NCBI GenBank assembly: GCA_965221375.1
Contig: OZ244883.1
Span: 868,001 to 932,000, forward strand
DNA: 64,000 bases
Direction: 5' to 3'
DNA from: Poriferisulfidus sp965221375
GTDB taxonomy: Bacteria; Pseudomonadota; Gammaproteobacteria; Poriferisulfidales; Poriferisulfidaceae
Below the pieces are notes generated by a model. The model did not search any database. It was not told the origin of the DNA and saw only the letters and a program-made list of their open reading frames with translations. Position numbers and translations under genes: made by a program. Of this stretch, positions 42,456-51,790 are shown piece after piece (within the stretch, counting starts at the first letter, position 1; every line of letters begins with the position of its first letter).

Positions 42456-43769
42456 ATGGCACCGCCCAAACAAGCTTCTCCGTACTCGGAACTGCGCCAG
42501 CGCATCCTGTTTGTGGTGGGGGCGCTGATCGTCTATCGGATTGGCACTTACATTCCGGTGCCCGGTATCGATCCGAGTGCCTTGGCGCGATTTTTTGAGG
42601 AGCAGGGCGGCACGATTATCGATCTGTTCAATATGTTCTCGGGCGGAGCGCTGGAGCGGCTCAGCATTTTGGCGCTGGGCATCATGCCTTACATCTCAGC
42701 CGCCATCATCATGCAGCTGATGACGGCTGTGATCCCAAGCCTCAAGGAGTTGCGCAAGGAAGGAGAGCAGGGACGTCGTCAAATCACTCAGTACACCCGC
42801 TATGGCACGTTGGGCTTGGCGACACTGCAGGCGGGAGGCGTGTCCGTGGCGCTACAGAGCCAGGGAATCGCACTTTATACCGGTTATGGATTTGCCTTCA
42901 CGGCTATCGTCACGCTGGTGACCGGCACCATGTTTCTTATGTGGCTGGGTGAGCAAATCACCGAGCGCGGCATCGGCAACGGCATCTCCCTGATCATCTT
43001 CAGCAGCATTGTGGCCGGGTTGCCGACCGCGGTGGGCGGCACGTTGGAGCTTGCCAGCACCGGCGAACTTTCTTCCGCGCTGGTAGTACTTCTGTTTGCC
43101 CTGGTGGTGGCCATCACCGCGTTTGTGGTCTTCATCGAACGGGGCCAGCGGCGCATCACGGTGAACTATGCGCGTCAGCAGCAGGGGCGTCGCGTGGCGG
43201 TCCAGTCGACGCACTTGCCGTTTAAATTGAATATGGCCGGGGTGATTCCGCCGATTTTTGCATCCAGCATTATTTTGTTTCCAGCCTCTTTCGGACGGTG
43301 GGCCGGCTCGACCGAAGGGATGGGCTGGCTGCGGGACTTGTCGTCCACTTTGGCGCCGGGGCAGCCACTGTATGTGATGTTCTATGCGCTCGCCATCATA
43401 TTCTTTTGCTTTTTCTATACGGCCCTGGTCTACGACTCGCGGGACACGGCAGACAATTTGAAACGTTCGGGGGCTTTTATTCCCGGGATTCGTCCGGGCG
43501 AGAAAACCGCGCAGTACATCGATACGGTGATGACCCGTCTGACGGCTGTCGGCGCGTTATATATCGTTTCGGTCTGCCTGCTGCCCGAGTTCCTGATTTT
43601 GGGATTGAATGTGCCCTTTTATTTTGGGGGCACGTCATTGCTGATTATTGTGATCGTGGTGATGGATTTTATTTCCCAACTGCAGACCCACATGATGTCG
43701 CACCAGTATGAAGGCCTTCTCAAAAAGGCCGAAGCACGTGGTGCGCGTCCTCGAAGCCTTTTACGATAG
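42456..43769 (+). CDS. secY: Protein translocase subunit SecY
   Basis: 437 residues with about ten membrane spans. Plug and first-span region FVVGALIVYRIGTYIPVPGIDP, the GIMPYISAAIIMQL segment, and the ribosome-binding loop ERGQRRITVNYARQQQGRRV with its conserved basic residues. SecY is the protein-conducting channel of SecYEG. Located between rplO and rpmJ as in most bacteria. Confidence 0.98.
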   Translation: MAPPKQASPYSELRQRILFVVGALIVYRIGTYIPVPGIDPSALARFFEEQGGTIIDLFNMFSGGALERLSILALGIMPYISAAIIMQLMTAVIPSLKELRKEGEQGRRQITQYTRYGTLGLATLQAGGVSVALQSQGIALYTGYGFAFTAIVTLVTGTMFLMWLGEQITERGIGNGISLIIFSSIVAGLPTAVGGTLELASTGELSSALVVLLFALVVAITAFVVFIERGQRRITVNYARQQQGRRVAVQSTHLPFKLNMAGVIPPIFASSIILFPASFGRWAGSTEGMGWLRDLSSTLAPGQPLYVMFYALAIIFFCFFYTALVYDSRDTADNLKRSGAFIPGIRPGEKTAQYIDTVMTRLTAVGALYIVSVCLLPEFLILGLNVPFYFGGTSLLIIVIVVMDFISQLQTHMMSHQYEGLLKKAEARGARPRSLLR

Positions 43770-43780
43770 GAGGAATCGCG

Positions 43781-43894
43781 GTGAAAGTACGAGCTTCAGT
43801 CAAGCGGATTTGCCGCAACTGCAAAATTGTTCGGCGCAACGGGGTTGTGCGGGTGATTTGCAAGATACCTCGACACAAGCAGCGTCAAGGCTGA
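43781..43894 (+). CDS. rpmJ: 50S ribosomal protein L36
   Basis: 37 residues from a GTG start at 43781, preceded by a strong ATAGGAGGAA site. MKVRASVKRICRNCKIVRRNG followed by VVRVICKIPRHKQRQG is complete L36. Three cysteines and one histidine form the zinc ribbon, so this is the zinc-binding (C+) version. Its short length makes it easy to miss. It ends 47 bases before rpsM; that gap holds a TAAAAT box (43910-43915) without a convincing -35. Confidence 0.96.
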   Translation: MKVRASVKRICRNCKIVRRNGVVRVICKIPRHKQRQG

Positions 43895-43941
43895 TTGTGT
43901 CTTATCAGGTAAAATAGCCCACTTTTACGCAACCGCAGAAA

Positions 43942-44298
43942 ATGGCACGAATTGCTGGCGTCAACTTACCGGATCACAAGCACACGGTGATCGCGCTTCG
44001 CTCCATTTACGGGATGGGGGCGACCCGTGCTGCGCAGGTATGCGCGGCGTGCTCCATCAACCCGGCCGAGCGCTTGGGGAAACTGGATGAGACGCAGTTG
44101 AGCGCCTTGCGCGAAGCGGTGACGTCGTACACCATTGAAGGCGACTTGCGCCGCGAGACGGCCATGAGTATCAAGCGCCTGATGGATCTGGGCTGTTACC
44201 GAGGCATTCGTCATCGGCGTAAATTGCCTTTGCGCGGGCAACGCACCCGTACCAATGCACGCACCCGAAAGGGACCGCGCCGTCCCATTCGCCGTTAG
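43942..44298 (+). CDS. rpsM: 30S ribosomal protein S13
   Basis: 118 residues. MARIAGVNLPDHKHTVIALRSIYGMG, ETAMSIKRLMDLGCYRGIRHRRKLPLRGQRTRTNARTRKGPRR at the end. It forms intersubunit bridges B1a and B1b and contacts P-site tRNA through the basic tail. First gene of the alpha-operon part. Confidence 0.98.
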   Translation: MARIAGVNLPDHKHTVIALRSIYGMGATRAAQVCAACSINPAERLGKLDETQLSALREAVTSYTIEGDLRRETAMSIKRLMDLGCYRGIRHRRKLPLRGQRTRTNARTRKGPRRPIRR

Positions 44299-44316
44299 GC
44301 ATAAACTCAAAAAATA

Positions 44317-44718
44317 ATGGCTCAACCGAAATCCAAATCCGGATCGCGCACGCGCAAAAAAGTCCGTCGTACAGTCACCGACGGCATCGCGCATATTCGT
44401 GCGTCCTTCAACAATACCTTGATTACGATTACCGATCTGCAGGGGAATACGCTGTGCTGGGCGACTTCCGGAGGATCGGGTTTCAAGGGTTCCCGCAAAA
44501 GCACACCTTTCGCCGCCCAGATTGCGGCAGCGCGTGCGGGCAAGGATGCTCTGGAGTATGGTGTGCGGAACCTGGAAGTACGGGTACGCGGGCCGGGACC
44601 CGGTCGCGAATCCGCAATGCGGGCTTTGAATGCCAGCGGCTTCCGGATTACCAATATTCGGGATATCACCCCGATTCCCCATAACGGATGCCGTCCGCCG
44701 AAGCGGCGGCGCGTATAG
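44317..44718 (+). CDS. rpsK: 30S ribosomal protein S11
   Basis: 133 residues. A basic tail (AQPKSKSGSRTRKKVRRTV) leads into GIAHIRASFNNTLITITDLQGN; the C-terminal DITPIPHNGCRPPKRRRV is typical. S11 lines the mRNA exit platform. 18 bases after rpsM, ten before rpsD. Confidence 0.98.
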   Translation: MAQPKSKSGSRTRKKVRRTVTDGIAHIRASFNNTLITITDLQGNTLCWATSGGSGFKGSRKSTPFAAQIAAARAGKDALEYGVRNLEVRVRGPGPGRESAMRALNASGFRITNIRDITPIPHNGCRPPKRRRV

Positions 44719-44728
44719 GGCTGAAATC

Positions 44729-45361
44729 ATGGCACGTTATCTCGGACCCCGATGCAAACTCATGCGGCGAGAAGGCTCCAATCTGGAGCTGAAATCTCCT
44801 GTTCGCGAATTGAGCAAGAAATGTAAGTTTGAAGTGCTGCCGGGCAGCAAGGGCGGACGTGGCGGTCGGCGCGGGCGAATTTCCGATTACGGTCTGCAGT
44901 TGCGCGAGAAGCAAAAACTGCGGAGGATTTACGGCATCCTCGAGCGCCAGTTTCGTAACTACTACAAAAAAGCAGCGCGCCTGAAAGGTTCAACGGGCGA
45001 GAATCTGCTGCAGCTCCTGGAGCGGCGGCTGGACAATGTTGTCTATCGCATGGGCTTTGGAGTCACCCGTGCGGAATGCCGGCAGATCGTGACGCACAAA
45101 GGCATTGAAGTCAACGGCAAGGTGGTCAACATCCCTTCGTATTTGGTGGATGCCGGGGACACCATTTCAGTGCGCGAAAGCGCTCGAGGGCAAGTCCGCA
45201 TCAAGGATGCAATTGAAATTGCCAAGCAACAGCAGGGACAGCCGGAATGGGTGGATGTGGATTTTGAGAAATTCCAGGGGACGGTCAAACAAATGCCGGC
45301 CCGAGAGGACATCTACAAGGAAATCAACGAATCCCTGGTCGTTGAGTATTACTCCAAGTAA
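44729..45361 (+). CDS. rpsD: 30S ribosomal protein S4
   Basis: 210 residues from the ATG at 44729. MARYLGPRCKLMRREGSNLELKS at the start has no zinc cysteine cluster. The S4 RNA-binding domain NVVYRMGFGVTRAECRQIVTHKGIEVNGKVVNIPSYLV is intact. S4 nucleates 30S assembly and, in E. coli, represses the alpha operon. Confidence 0.98.
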   Translation: MARYLGPRCKLMRREGSNLELKSPVRELSKKCKFEVLPGSKGGRGGRRGRISDYGLQLREKQKLRRIYGILERQFRNYYKKAARLKGSTGENLLQLLERRLDNVVYRMGFGVTRAECRQIVTHKGIEVNGKVVNIPSYLVDAGDTISVRESARGQVRIKDAIEIAKQQQGQPEWVDVDFEKFQGTVKQMPAREDIYKEINESLVVEYYSK

Positions 45362-45388
45362 TTCAAGTATTCAGAAGAGGAGCACAAG

Positions 45389-46390
45389 ATGCTAAGCAGT
45401 GAATTAATGGTACCGCGCGTAGTGGAGGCCAAATATACGAACAACCGCGAAGCGCGAGTGGTACTGGAACCGATGGAACGGGGGTTTGGCCATACCCTGG
45501 GCAACGCTCTGCGCCGCGTATTGCTGTCCTCGATTCCCGGCACGGCCGTGACTGAAGTGGAAATCCATGGCGTCAAGCATGAATACGACACCATCGACGG
45601 GGTACAGGAAGATGTGGTCGATATTCTGCTGAATCTCAAGAGTTTGTCGGTGCGTATGCATGAGCGCGTGAAAGCGGAACTGCATCTGCATAAAAAAGGA
45701 CCCGGAGAAGTCCGCGCGGGGGATATCGAGTTGAGCCATGACGTGGAGATCAAAAATCCCGACTTTGTCATCGCGCATTTAACCGAAACCGGCGAACTGG
45801 AAATGACGCTGAAAATCGAAAAAGGCCGCGGCTATGTGCCGGTGCCGACTCGTCAGCAACAAGACCAGCAGTCTCACCCCATCGGCACGCTGCTGTTGGA
45901 CGCCAGTTTCAGTCCGATTCGGCGAGTGGCTTACCAGGTGGAGAACACCCGTGTGGAGCAGCGCACCGATTTGGACCGTCTGGTGCTGGATTTGGAGACC
46001 AATGGCACGGTGGAACCCGAGGAAGTCATTCGTCAGGCAGCCATTATTCTGAGTGAGCAGTTGTCGGTATTGGTGGGCCTGGAAGGAGGCGAGGTCACCC
46101 GTCAGCCGCAGGTGAGCGTGGCGGAAGTGCCGAAAGTGTACCGATTGCCGATTGACGAGTTGGAGCTAAACCAACGCGCCATCAACAGCCTCAAGCAGGA
46201 GAATATTTTCTACATCGGCGACTTGGTCAGTAAGGACGAAGATGAGTTGATGCGGCAGACTCCGAATATCGGAATCAAGACGGTTGCGGATATCAAGCAG
46301 GCGTTGGCCGCGCGTGAGTTGATTTTGGGCATGAAAGTTGAAAACTGGCCGCCGGATGATCTGGTGCGTACGCGAACCCCGTTGTTTTAA
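45389..46390 (+). CDS. rpoA: RNA polymerase alpha subunit
   Basis: 333 residues. The N-terminal dimerisation domain includes LEPMERGFGHTLGNALRRVLLSSIPG. A flexible linker leads to the C-terminal domain (about 250-320) with the helix-hairpin-helix residues that bind UP elements: the arginine in NQRAINSLKQENIFYIGDL and the NIGIKTVADIKQAL region. A clear AGAGGAG precedes the ATG. Lies between rpsD and rplQ as usual. Confidence 0.98.
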   Translation: MLSSELMVPRVVEAKYTNNREARVVLEPMERGFGHTLGNALRRVLLSSIPGTAVTEVEIHGVKHEYDTIDGVQEDVVDILLNLKSLSVRMHERVKAELHLHKKGPGEVRAGDIELSHDVEIKNPDFVIAHLTETGELEMTLKIEKGRGYVPVPTRQQQDQQSHPIGTLLLDASFSPIRRVAYQVENTRVEQRTDLDRLVLDLETNGTVEPEEVIRQAAIILSEQLSVLVGLEGGEVTRQPQVSVAEVPKVYRLPIDELELNQRAINSLKQENIFYIGDLVSKDEDELMRQTPNIGIKTVADIKQALAARELILGMKVENWPPDDLVRTRTPLF

Positions 46391-46408
46391 ATTTGGGATT
46401 GATTGGTC

Positions 46409-46798
46409 ATGCGTCATCGGAAGTCAGGTCGCCGCTTGAACCGAACATCCGCCCATCGGCGCGCAATGTTTCGGAATATGGCAGTCTCGCTCCTGCAGCA
46501 CGAGGCGATTCGCACGACGGTGCCAAAGGCCAAGGAGCTGCGGCGTTTCGTGGAGCCGTTGATCACATTGGCCAAAGACGACTCCGTAGCCAAACGACGT
46601 CGCGCCTTTGATAAATTGCGTGACCGCAAGACGGTAGGCAAGTTGTTTGCGGATTTGGGTCCGCAATATCAATCACGCCCAGGCGGGTATATACGGATTC
46701 TCAAGAATGGCTACCGGCCGGGCGACAATGCTCCGATGGCTTATGTAGCGCTCGTCGATCGCGGCGAGAAAGACGAAGAAACACCCGAAGCAGCCTGA
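46409..46798 (+). CDS. rplQ: 50S ribosomal protein L17
   Basis: 129 residues from the ATG at 46409. MRHRKSGRRLNRTSAHRRAMFRNMAVSLLQHEAIRTTVPKAKELRR is diagnostic; GYIRILKNGYRPGDNAPMAYVALVD follows. Last gene of the 32-gene block, facing the convergent uvrA; a stem without a T run lies 38 bases downstream. Confidence 0.98.
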   Translation: MRHRKSGRRLNRTSAHRRAMFRNMAVSLLQHEAIRTTVPKAKELRRFVEPLITLAKDDSVAKRRRAFDKLRDRKTVGKLFADLGPQYQSRPGGYIRILKNGYRPGDNAPMAYVALVDRGEKDEETPEAA

Positions 46799-46836
46799 GC
46801 CTGGCCGACCACTCCCGGTCGACATCACATAAGCCG

Positions 46837-46851
46837 CCTCGCGTTGCGAGG
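46837..46851. terminator. Perfect six-pair stem between rplQ and uvrA
   Basis: CCTCGC (46837-46842), loop GTT, GCGAGG (46846-46851). There is no T run on either side, so it is not a textbook rho-independent terminator, but its position between convergent operons suggests a role in 3'-end formation or message protection. Confidence 0.4.
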
Positions 46852-46880
46852 GATTCTATAACTGGTAAAAGTTGAGCGTA

Positions 46881-46909
46881 ATGCTTTGAAAGCGTCTGCT
46901 TCAAAGCAT
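46881..46909. repeat. Ten-base perfect inverted repeat at the uvrA stop codon
   Basis: ATGCTTTGAA (46881-46890) and TTCAAAGCAT (46900-46909) are perfect inverted repeats around a nine-base loop. The right arm includes the last codons and stop of uvrA. In both transcripts it would give a strong hairpin. No T run follows directly. Confidence 0.6.
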
Positions 46910-49717
46910 GGGGGCCAGGAATTGCCCCGTATGAGAGCGTTTGATACGGGCGACTTTCTCCGGCGAGCCTTGGGCAACCAGTCGGCCGCCTTTGTAGCCG
47001 CCTTCCGGGCCCAGATCGATAACCCAATCGGCGGTTTTGATGACATCGAGGTTATGTTCAATGACGATGACCGTATTGCCGCGATCGCGCAAGTGGTGCA
47101 GGACATTCAGCAGCAACTCAATATCGTGAAAGTGAAGTCCTGTTGTGGGCTCGTCCAGAATGTACAGGGTTTGTCCGGTACCCCGACGGGACAGTTCTCG
47201 TGACAATTTGATTCGCTGGGCTTCGCCTCCGGAGAGCGTCGTGGCGTTTTGACCCAGATGAATGTAGGACAGACCAACCTGCATGAGCGTATCCAGTTTG
47301 CGACGGACCGCAGGAATGTTTTCAAAAAACTGCTGAGCCGTCTCTACGGTCATATCAAGCACGTCCGCAATCGTCTTGCCCTTGTACTGGATATCCAGGG
47401 TCTCGCGGTTGTAGCGCAGACCTCGACATACATCGCAAGGCACATAGACATCGGGGAGAAAGTGCATTTCGACCCGAGTCACCCCATCGCCTTCGCAGGC
47501 TTCACAGCGACCGCCACGGACGTTGAAGCTGAAACGGCCTGGTTTGTAACCACGGGAGCGGGATTCCGGCGTCTGTGAAAACAGTTCCCGCACAGGCCCG
47601 AACAAACCGGTGTACGTCGCCGGGTTGGAACGAGGAGTGCGGCCAATCGGACTTTGGTCGATGCGAATGATTTTGTCGATCAGTTCGCTGCCCTCTATAG
47701 TTTTGCAGGGGCCCGGGATAAAGCCTTTGGGCTGGGCAAGTTGACCGTAAAGGGTGTCATTAATCAGCGTAGACTTCCCGGATCCAGAGACTCCCGTGAC
47801 GCAGGTAAACAATCCTAAAGGAATCTTGACATCCAAATCGCGCAGATTGTTGCCTGAGGCCCCCAAAATATTCAGGCAGTGATCGTTGCGGAAGGGCACC
47901 CGGTTTTTTGGCACGGGGATTTCACGTTTGCCGGACAAGTATTGGCCGGTTAAGGACTTCGGATGGTTGATTATCTTTTCAGGCGGCCCACTCACCACAA
48001 CCTGTCCCCCATGTACTCCCGCTCCCGGACCCAAATCGACCAAGAAATCCGCTTCACGGATGGCGGTTTCGTCATGCTCAACGACGAGCACGGTATTCCC
48101 CAGATTCCGCAAGTGGCCGAGGGTGTCCAGCAGTCGGGCGTTATCCCGCTGGTGCAGGCCGATGGAGGGCTCGTCCAGAATATAAGTGACGCCCACCAGT
48201 CCAGCTCCGATTTGACTGGCCAGACGAATGCGCTGGGCTTCTCCGCCTGAAAGTGTTTCGGCGCGCCGGTCCAGACTCAAATAGTCCAAACCTACATCGG
48301 CCAGGAAATTCAGACGTTGTCGAATTTCACTGGAGATCTTTTCGGCAATACGCTCTTGTTTTCGGGAAAGCTTCAAATGGTTGAATGTCTTCAAGGCTTC
48401 GCCGATCGGCAGATGCGACAGCTGGGGTAGGGACCAGTTGTCGACAAATACATGGCGTGCCGATTCGTTGAGGCGCTCCCCATCACAAGCCCGGCAAGGT
48501 CTTTGGCTGAGATAGCGCGAAAGTTCTTCGCGGACCGCCGGAGATTGGGTATCGCGCAGACGCCGCAGCATATTGACCAGCAGTCCTTCAAAAGCATGTT
48601 TGGAGGTTTGGGTATTGCGCGCTCCTCGAATATAACTGTAGCCACGCTGAAAGACCACGGGCTCGCCCTTGGATCCATACAGAATAATCTCCTGAATGCG
48701 GCGCGGCAGTTTTCCAAACGCGACATCCAAAGAAAACTTGTAATGGCGGGCCAGCGAGGTCAACATTTGGTAGTAGCCGACGTTGCGGTAATCCCAACCG
48801 CGAAAGGCTCCATGGCGCAACGGCAACGATGCATCAACAAGTTTGCTTTCGTCGAAAAACTCTTCAGTGCCAAGACCGTCGCAGTGTTCACAAGCACCGA
48901 CCGGGCTATTGAAGGAAAACAGGCGGGGCTCCAGTTCGTCGAGGCTGTAGCCACACTTTGGGCAGGCGTATAGGCTCGAAAAGGTCAAATCAATCGCGGG
49001 CCCGTCCAGATTTTTGACTTTGGCCACCCCATGGCCCAGGCGCAAAGCGGTTTCAAAAGATTCGGCAAGTCGCGTTCGAATACCTTTTCTTACTTTGATG
49101 CGATCCACTACGACGTCGATGGAGTGTTTGCGCCGCAAATCCAGTTGAATCCGTTCTCCGAGTTCGCGCACTTCGCCGTTGATGTGGGCGCGCAAGAAAC
49201 CCTGGGTACGCAGCGAATGAAGGACTTCTTCATGCTGGCCTTTGCGTTCACGAACGATAGGGGCCAGAATCATAATGCGCCGTCCTTCGGGCAGGGCGCG
49301 CACATGATCGGTCATTTCGGTAATGGTCTGGGCCTGCAGAGAATCCCCGTGGGTCGGACAGCGAGGGACACCAATGCGGGCATACATCAAGCGAAGGTAA
49401 TCGTGAATTTCGGTAATCGTGCCGACCGTCGAGCGGGGGTTATGGGAGCCGCTTTTTTGTTCAATGGAGATCGCCGGCGAAAGGCCTTCAATACTGTCGA
49501 CATCGGGTTTTTCCATACGCGCCAAGAACTGCCGCGCGTAGGCGGACAGGGATTCCACGTAGCGGCGCTGTCCTTCGGCAAAAATAGTGTCGAAAGCCAA
49601 AGATGACTTGCCGGAGCCGGACAAGCCCGTAATCACCGTCAGCTGATCTCGCGGGATATCAAGGTTGATGTCGGCCAGATTGTGGGTCCGGGCTCCGCGA
49701 ATTTTGATGGTGTCCAT
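46901..49717 (-). CDS. uvrA: Excinuclease ABC subunit A
   Basis: 938 residues. First ATPase half with Walker A GLSGSGKSSLAFDTIFAEGQRRYVESLSAYARQF and a zinc module (YACPKCGYSL and later ACEHCDGLG). Second half with Walker A GVSGSGKSTLIN, zinc finger CEACEGDG...CDVCRGLRY, two ABC signatures (LSGGEAQRI) and the NLDVIKTADWVIDLGPEGG segment. UvrA scans for DNA damage with UvrB in nucleotide excision repair. Divergent from the MFS/ssb genes; no LexA box recognised upstream. Confidence 0.98.
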   Translation of the reverse strand: MDTIKIRGARTHNLADINLDIPRDQLTVITGLSGSGKSSLAFDTIFAEGQRRYVESLSAYARQFLARMEKPDVDSIEGLSPAISIEQKSGSHNPRSTVGTITEIHDYLRLMYARIGVPRCPTHGDSLQAQTITEMTDHVRALPEGRRIMILAPIVRERKGQHEEVLHSLRTQGFLRAHINGEVRELGERIQLDLRRKHSIDVVVDRIKVRKGIRTRLAESFETALRLGHGVAKVKNLDGPAIDLTFSSLYACPKCGYSLDELEPRLFSFNSPVGACEHCDGLGTEEFFDESKLVDASLPLRHGAFRGWDYRNVGYYQMLTSLARHYKFSLDVAFGKLPRRIQEIILYGSKGEPVVFQRGYSYIRGARNTQTSKHAFEGLLVNMLRRLRDTQSPAVREELSRYLSQRPCRACDGERLNESARHVFVDNWSLPQLSHLPIGEALKTFNHLKLSRKQERIAEKISSEIRQRLNFLADVGLDYLSLDRRAETLSGGEAQRIRLASQIGAGLVGVTYILDEPSIGLHQRDNARLLDTLGHLRNLGNTVLVVEHDETAIREADFLVDLGPGAGVHGGQVVVSGPPEKIINHPKSLTGQYLSGKREIPVPKNRVPFRNDHCLNILGASGNNLRDLDVKIPLGLFTCVTGVSGSGKSTLINDTLYGQLAQPKGFIPGPCKTIEGSELIDKIIRIDQSPIGRTPRSNPATYTGLFGPVRELFSQTPESRSRGYKPGRFSFNVRGGRCEACEGDGVTRVEMHFLPDVYVPCDVCRGLRYNRETLDIQYKGKTIADVLDMTVETAQQFFENIPAVRRKLDTLMQVGLSYIHLGQNATTLSGGEAQRIKLSRELSRRGTGQTLYILDEPTTGLHFHDIELLLNVLHHLRDRGNTVIVIEHNLDVIKTADWVIDLGPEGGYKGGRLVAQGSPEKVARIKRSHTGQFLAPML

Positions 49718-49727
49718 AAACTATCAG

Positions 49728-49733
49728 ATTATA
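49728..49733 (-). promoter_or_regulatory. Candidate -10 of uvrA
   Basis: Read on the minus strand this is a perfect TATAAT, with TTTATT 17 bases upstream as a weak -35. Transcription would begin near 49721, leaving a leader of only a few bases before the uvrA ATG. The rest of 49718-49899 is AT-rich, with a TACAAT box on the plus strand (49824-49829) that may serve the MFS gene. Confidence 0.35.
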
Positions 49734-49899
49734 TAAACTACTGATTATTAAATAAAGAAATTACAAGTCTGTTTCAAGAAAAAGGACGCGACTTCTTTTA
49801 GAGGCAGTACGGGGAGCGTGCGATACAATAGCGCCTCTTTGGGGTTGTCGCAAAGACGGCGGCACCGTTGTATCGTTTTTAATCTTTTAGTTCTTTTCG

Positions 49900-51093
49900 G
49901 TGTCTGATTTTTCGTTAAACGCGCAGGAGCGCCATGCGGTGGCTGCGTTGGGCGGCGTGTACGCCTTGCGCATGCTGGGGTTGTTCATTATTTTACCGGT
50001 GTTCGCCATCTATGCGGAAACACTGACGGAATCGACGGCCACCCTGGCCGGGATTGCAGTGGGTATCTACGGATTGACTTCGGCGCTGCTGCAGATTCCG
50101 ATGGGCTGGCTTTCCGATCGTTTTGGACGGCGCGCCGTGGTATTGCTGGGGTTGTTGATCTTCGTGCTGGGCAGTGTGGTGGCTGCCGAGGCGACCGATA
50201 TTTGGCAGATGATCTTGGGCCGAGCACTGCAGGGAGCGGGGGCCGTGTCAGCAGCGTTGACTGCGTGGGTTGCGGACCTCAGTCGCGAGCAGGTGCGCGC
50301 TAAAGTCATGGCGATGATTGGCGTGTTGATTGGGGCGACATTCATTGCTTCGCTGATCGTGGCGCCGTGGCTGTCGGGGCAGGTCGGGGTGCCCGGTATT
50401 TTTTGGATCGTTGCCGGCCTGGGCGTTGCGGCCATGTTGATTGTGAGCACTTGGATTTCCGTGCCGACGGCGTCAAATTATCATGCGACAAGTTCATGGA
50501 GTCATGCTTGGGAAGCCTTGCGTGACAGGCGTTTGCTGCTGTTGAGTTTGGGGGCTGCGGTGATCCACATGGTGTTGGTGGCAAATTTCATGTCTCTGCC
50601 TCTGGCCATGCGGGACATGGCCGGTTTGGATCTTGAGCACCACAGCCTGTTTTACTTTATCGTGCTGGTCGGCTCGATTCTTCCCTTGTTTATGGTGCTG
50701 CGTTGGATTCGAACACGGGTGGCGCAAGGGATGCGTTGGGCCGCGCTGCTGCTGGCCGCCAGCGAAGTTGTGCTGATCCTGGTGCGCCACGATATTTGGC
50801 TTCTGGGCGTTGTTTTGCTGCTGTTTTTCCTTGCTTTCAATATTTTGGAAGCACAGTTCCCCACCCAGGTGTCGCGCTTGTGTCCTCCCAACCTGAAAGG
50901 CATGTCATTGGGTATTTTCACCACCGCACAGTTTCTGGGCGCCTTTTTGGGAGGCGTGCTGACCGGCGTGTTTCTGCAAAGCGACAACGCGCCGGGATTG
51001 TATGCGGTGCTGGCATTGGCCATGCTGCTGTGGGCCGTGGCGTCCAATCGGTTAGAATTGGAGACTGAAACGCCGTCCAAGGCGACGCATTAG
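49900..51093 (+). CDS. MFS transporter
   Basis: 397 residues from a GTG start, with about twelve hydrophobic spans. The MFS loop-2 motif appears as MGWLSDRFGRRAVVLLGLLIFVLG (GxLxDRxGRR type), with a second copy absent in the C-half. Homologues of this type lie between uvrA and ssb in pseudomonads. Substrate unknown; drug-efflux-like by family. Followed 45 bases later by the first ssb. Confidence 0.88.
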   Translation: MSDFSLNAQERHAVAALGGVYALRMLGLFIILPVFAIYAETLTESTATLAGIAVGIYGLTSALLQIPMGWLSDRFGRRAVVLLGLLIFVLGSVVAAEATDIWQMILGRALQGAGAVSAALTAWVADLSREQVRAKVMAMIGVLIGATFIASLIVAPWLSGQVGVPGIFWIVAGLGVAAMLIVSTWISVPTASNYHATSSWSHAWEALRDRRLLLLSLGAAVIHMVLVANFMSLPLAMRDMAGLDLEHHSLFYFIVLVGSILPLFMVLRWIRTRVAQGMRWAALLLAASEVVLILVRHDIWLLGVVLLLFFLAFNILEAQFPTQVSRLCPPNLKGMSLGIFTTAQFLGAFLGGVLTGVFLQSDNAPGLYAVLALAMLLWAVASNRLELETETPSKATH

Positions 51094-51138
51094 AACATCG
51101 AATTTCAGGTGCAGTAGGGATTTAGATCGGGAGCATAA

Positions 51139-51615
51139 ATGGCACGAGGAGTCAATCGAGTCACCCTGTTAGGGAATTTGGGTGGAGATCCGGAAATTCG
51201 TCAGACACAAAGTGGTATCAGTGTCTGCACGATTTCGGTGGCAACCAGTTACAGTCGGCGTGATCGCGATACCAACGAATGGGTCGAAGAGACCGATTGG
51301 CATCGTGTCGTCTTGTTCCGCAATTTGGCGGATGTGGCGGGTCGCTATCTGCGCAAGGGCTCGCAGGTCTATATTGAAGGGAAACTGAAAACGCGGAAAT
51401 ATCAGGATTCCGAAGGACACAACCGATATTCCACAGAAGTCGTCGCAGATGAGATGCAAATGCTGGGGTCTCGCGGCGGTGGGGAAATGCCGCCGCCAGC
51501 AGCGTCTTCTTCACCTCCGGCGGCGTCCTCTTCGCCGCCTTCACGACCGGCCAGCGAAGCGCGTAGTCCGACGGCCGGATTGGATGATGATTTTGATGAC
51601 GATATCCCGTTTTGA
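51139..51615 (+). CDS. ssb: Single-stranded DNA-binding protein, copy 1
   Basis: 158 residues. OB fold about 1-112 (ARGVNRVTLLGNLGGDPEIRQT, then WHRVVLFRNLADVAGRYLRKGSQVYIEGKLKTRKYQD). A short Ala/Ser/Pro linker contains a tandem PPAASSS repeat, and the acidic tip ends DDDIPF, the docking site for RecO, ExoI, PriA and others. It sits where ssb normally lies, next to uvrA and the MFS gene. A second ssb follows after 175 bases. Confidence 0.96.
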   Translation: MARGVNRVTLLGNLGGDPEIRQTQSGISVCTISVATSYSRRDRDTNEWVEETDWHRVVLFRNLADVAGRYLRKGSQVYIEGKLKTRKYQDSEGHNRYSTEVVADEMQMLGSRGGGEMPPPAASSSPPAASSSPPSRPASEARSPTAGLDDDFDDDIPF

Positions 51616-51790
51616 AGCAGTTCCGCGGCAAATCGGATAGAATTGAATGAACGGAAACCGCGCATTAGAAAGGGCGCCACAAAGAAGTCGATAAACTTGC
51701 GTGTGGTACGTGCGTAAAGATTACATAAATGCATAAGGCTTGATGTCGGAGGCGCAGGGATCGCGCAGCATAGGAGCCGGAGGAGAAAAC

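Noticed and set aside
43895..43941. Separate alpha-operon promoter between rpmJ and rpsM
   Set aside because: TAAAAT at 43910 has no acceptable -35 at 16-18 bases; TTGTGT lies only nine bases away.
49718..49899. Possible LexA box for uvrA and ssb
   Set aside because: The only CAG/CTG symmetry has the wrong orientation and spacing (CAG-13-CTG instead of CTG-10-CAG).
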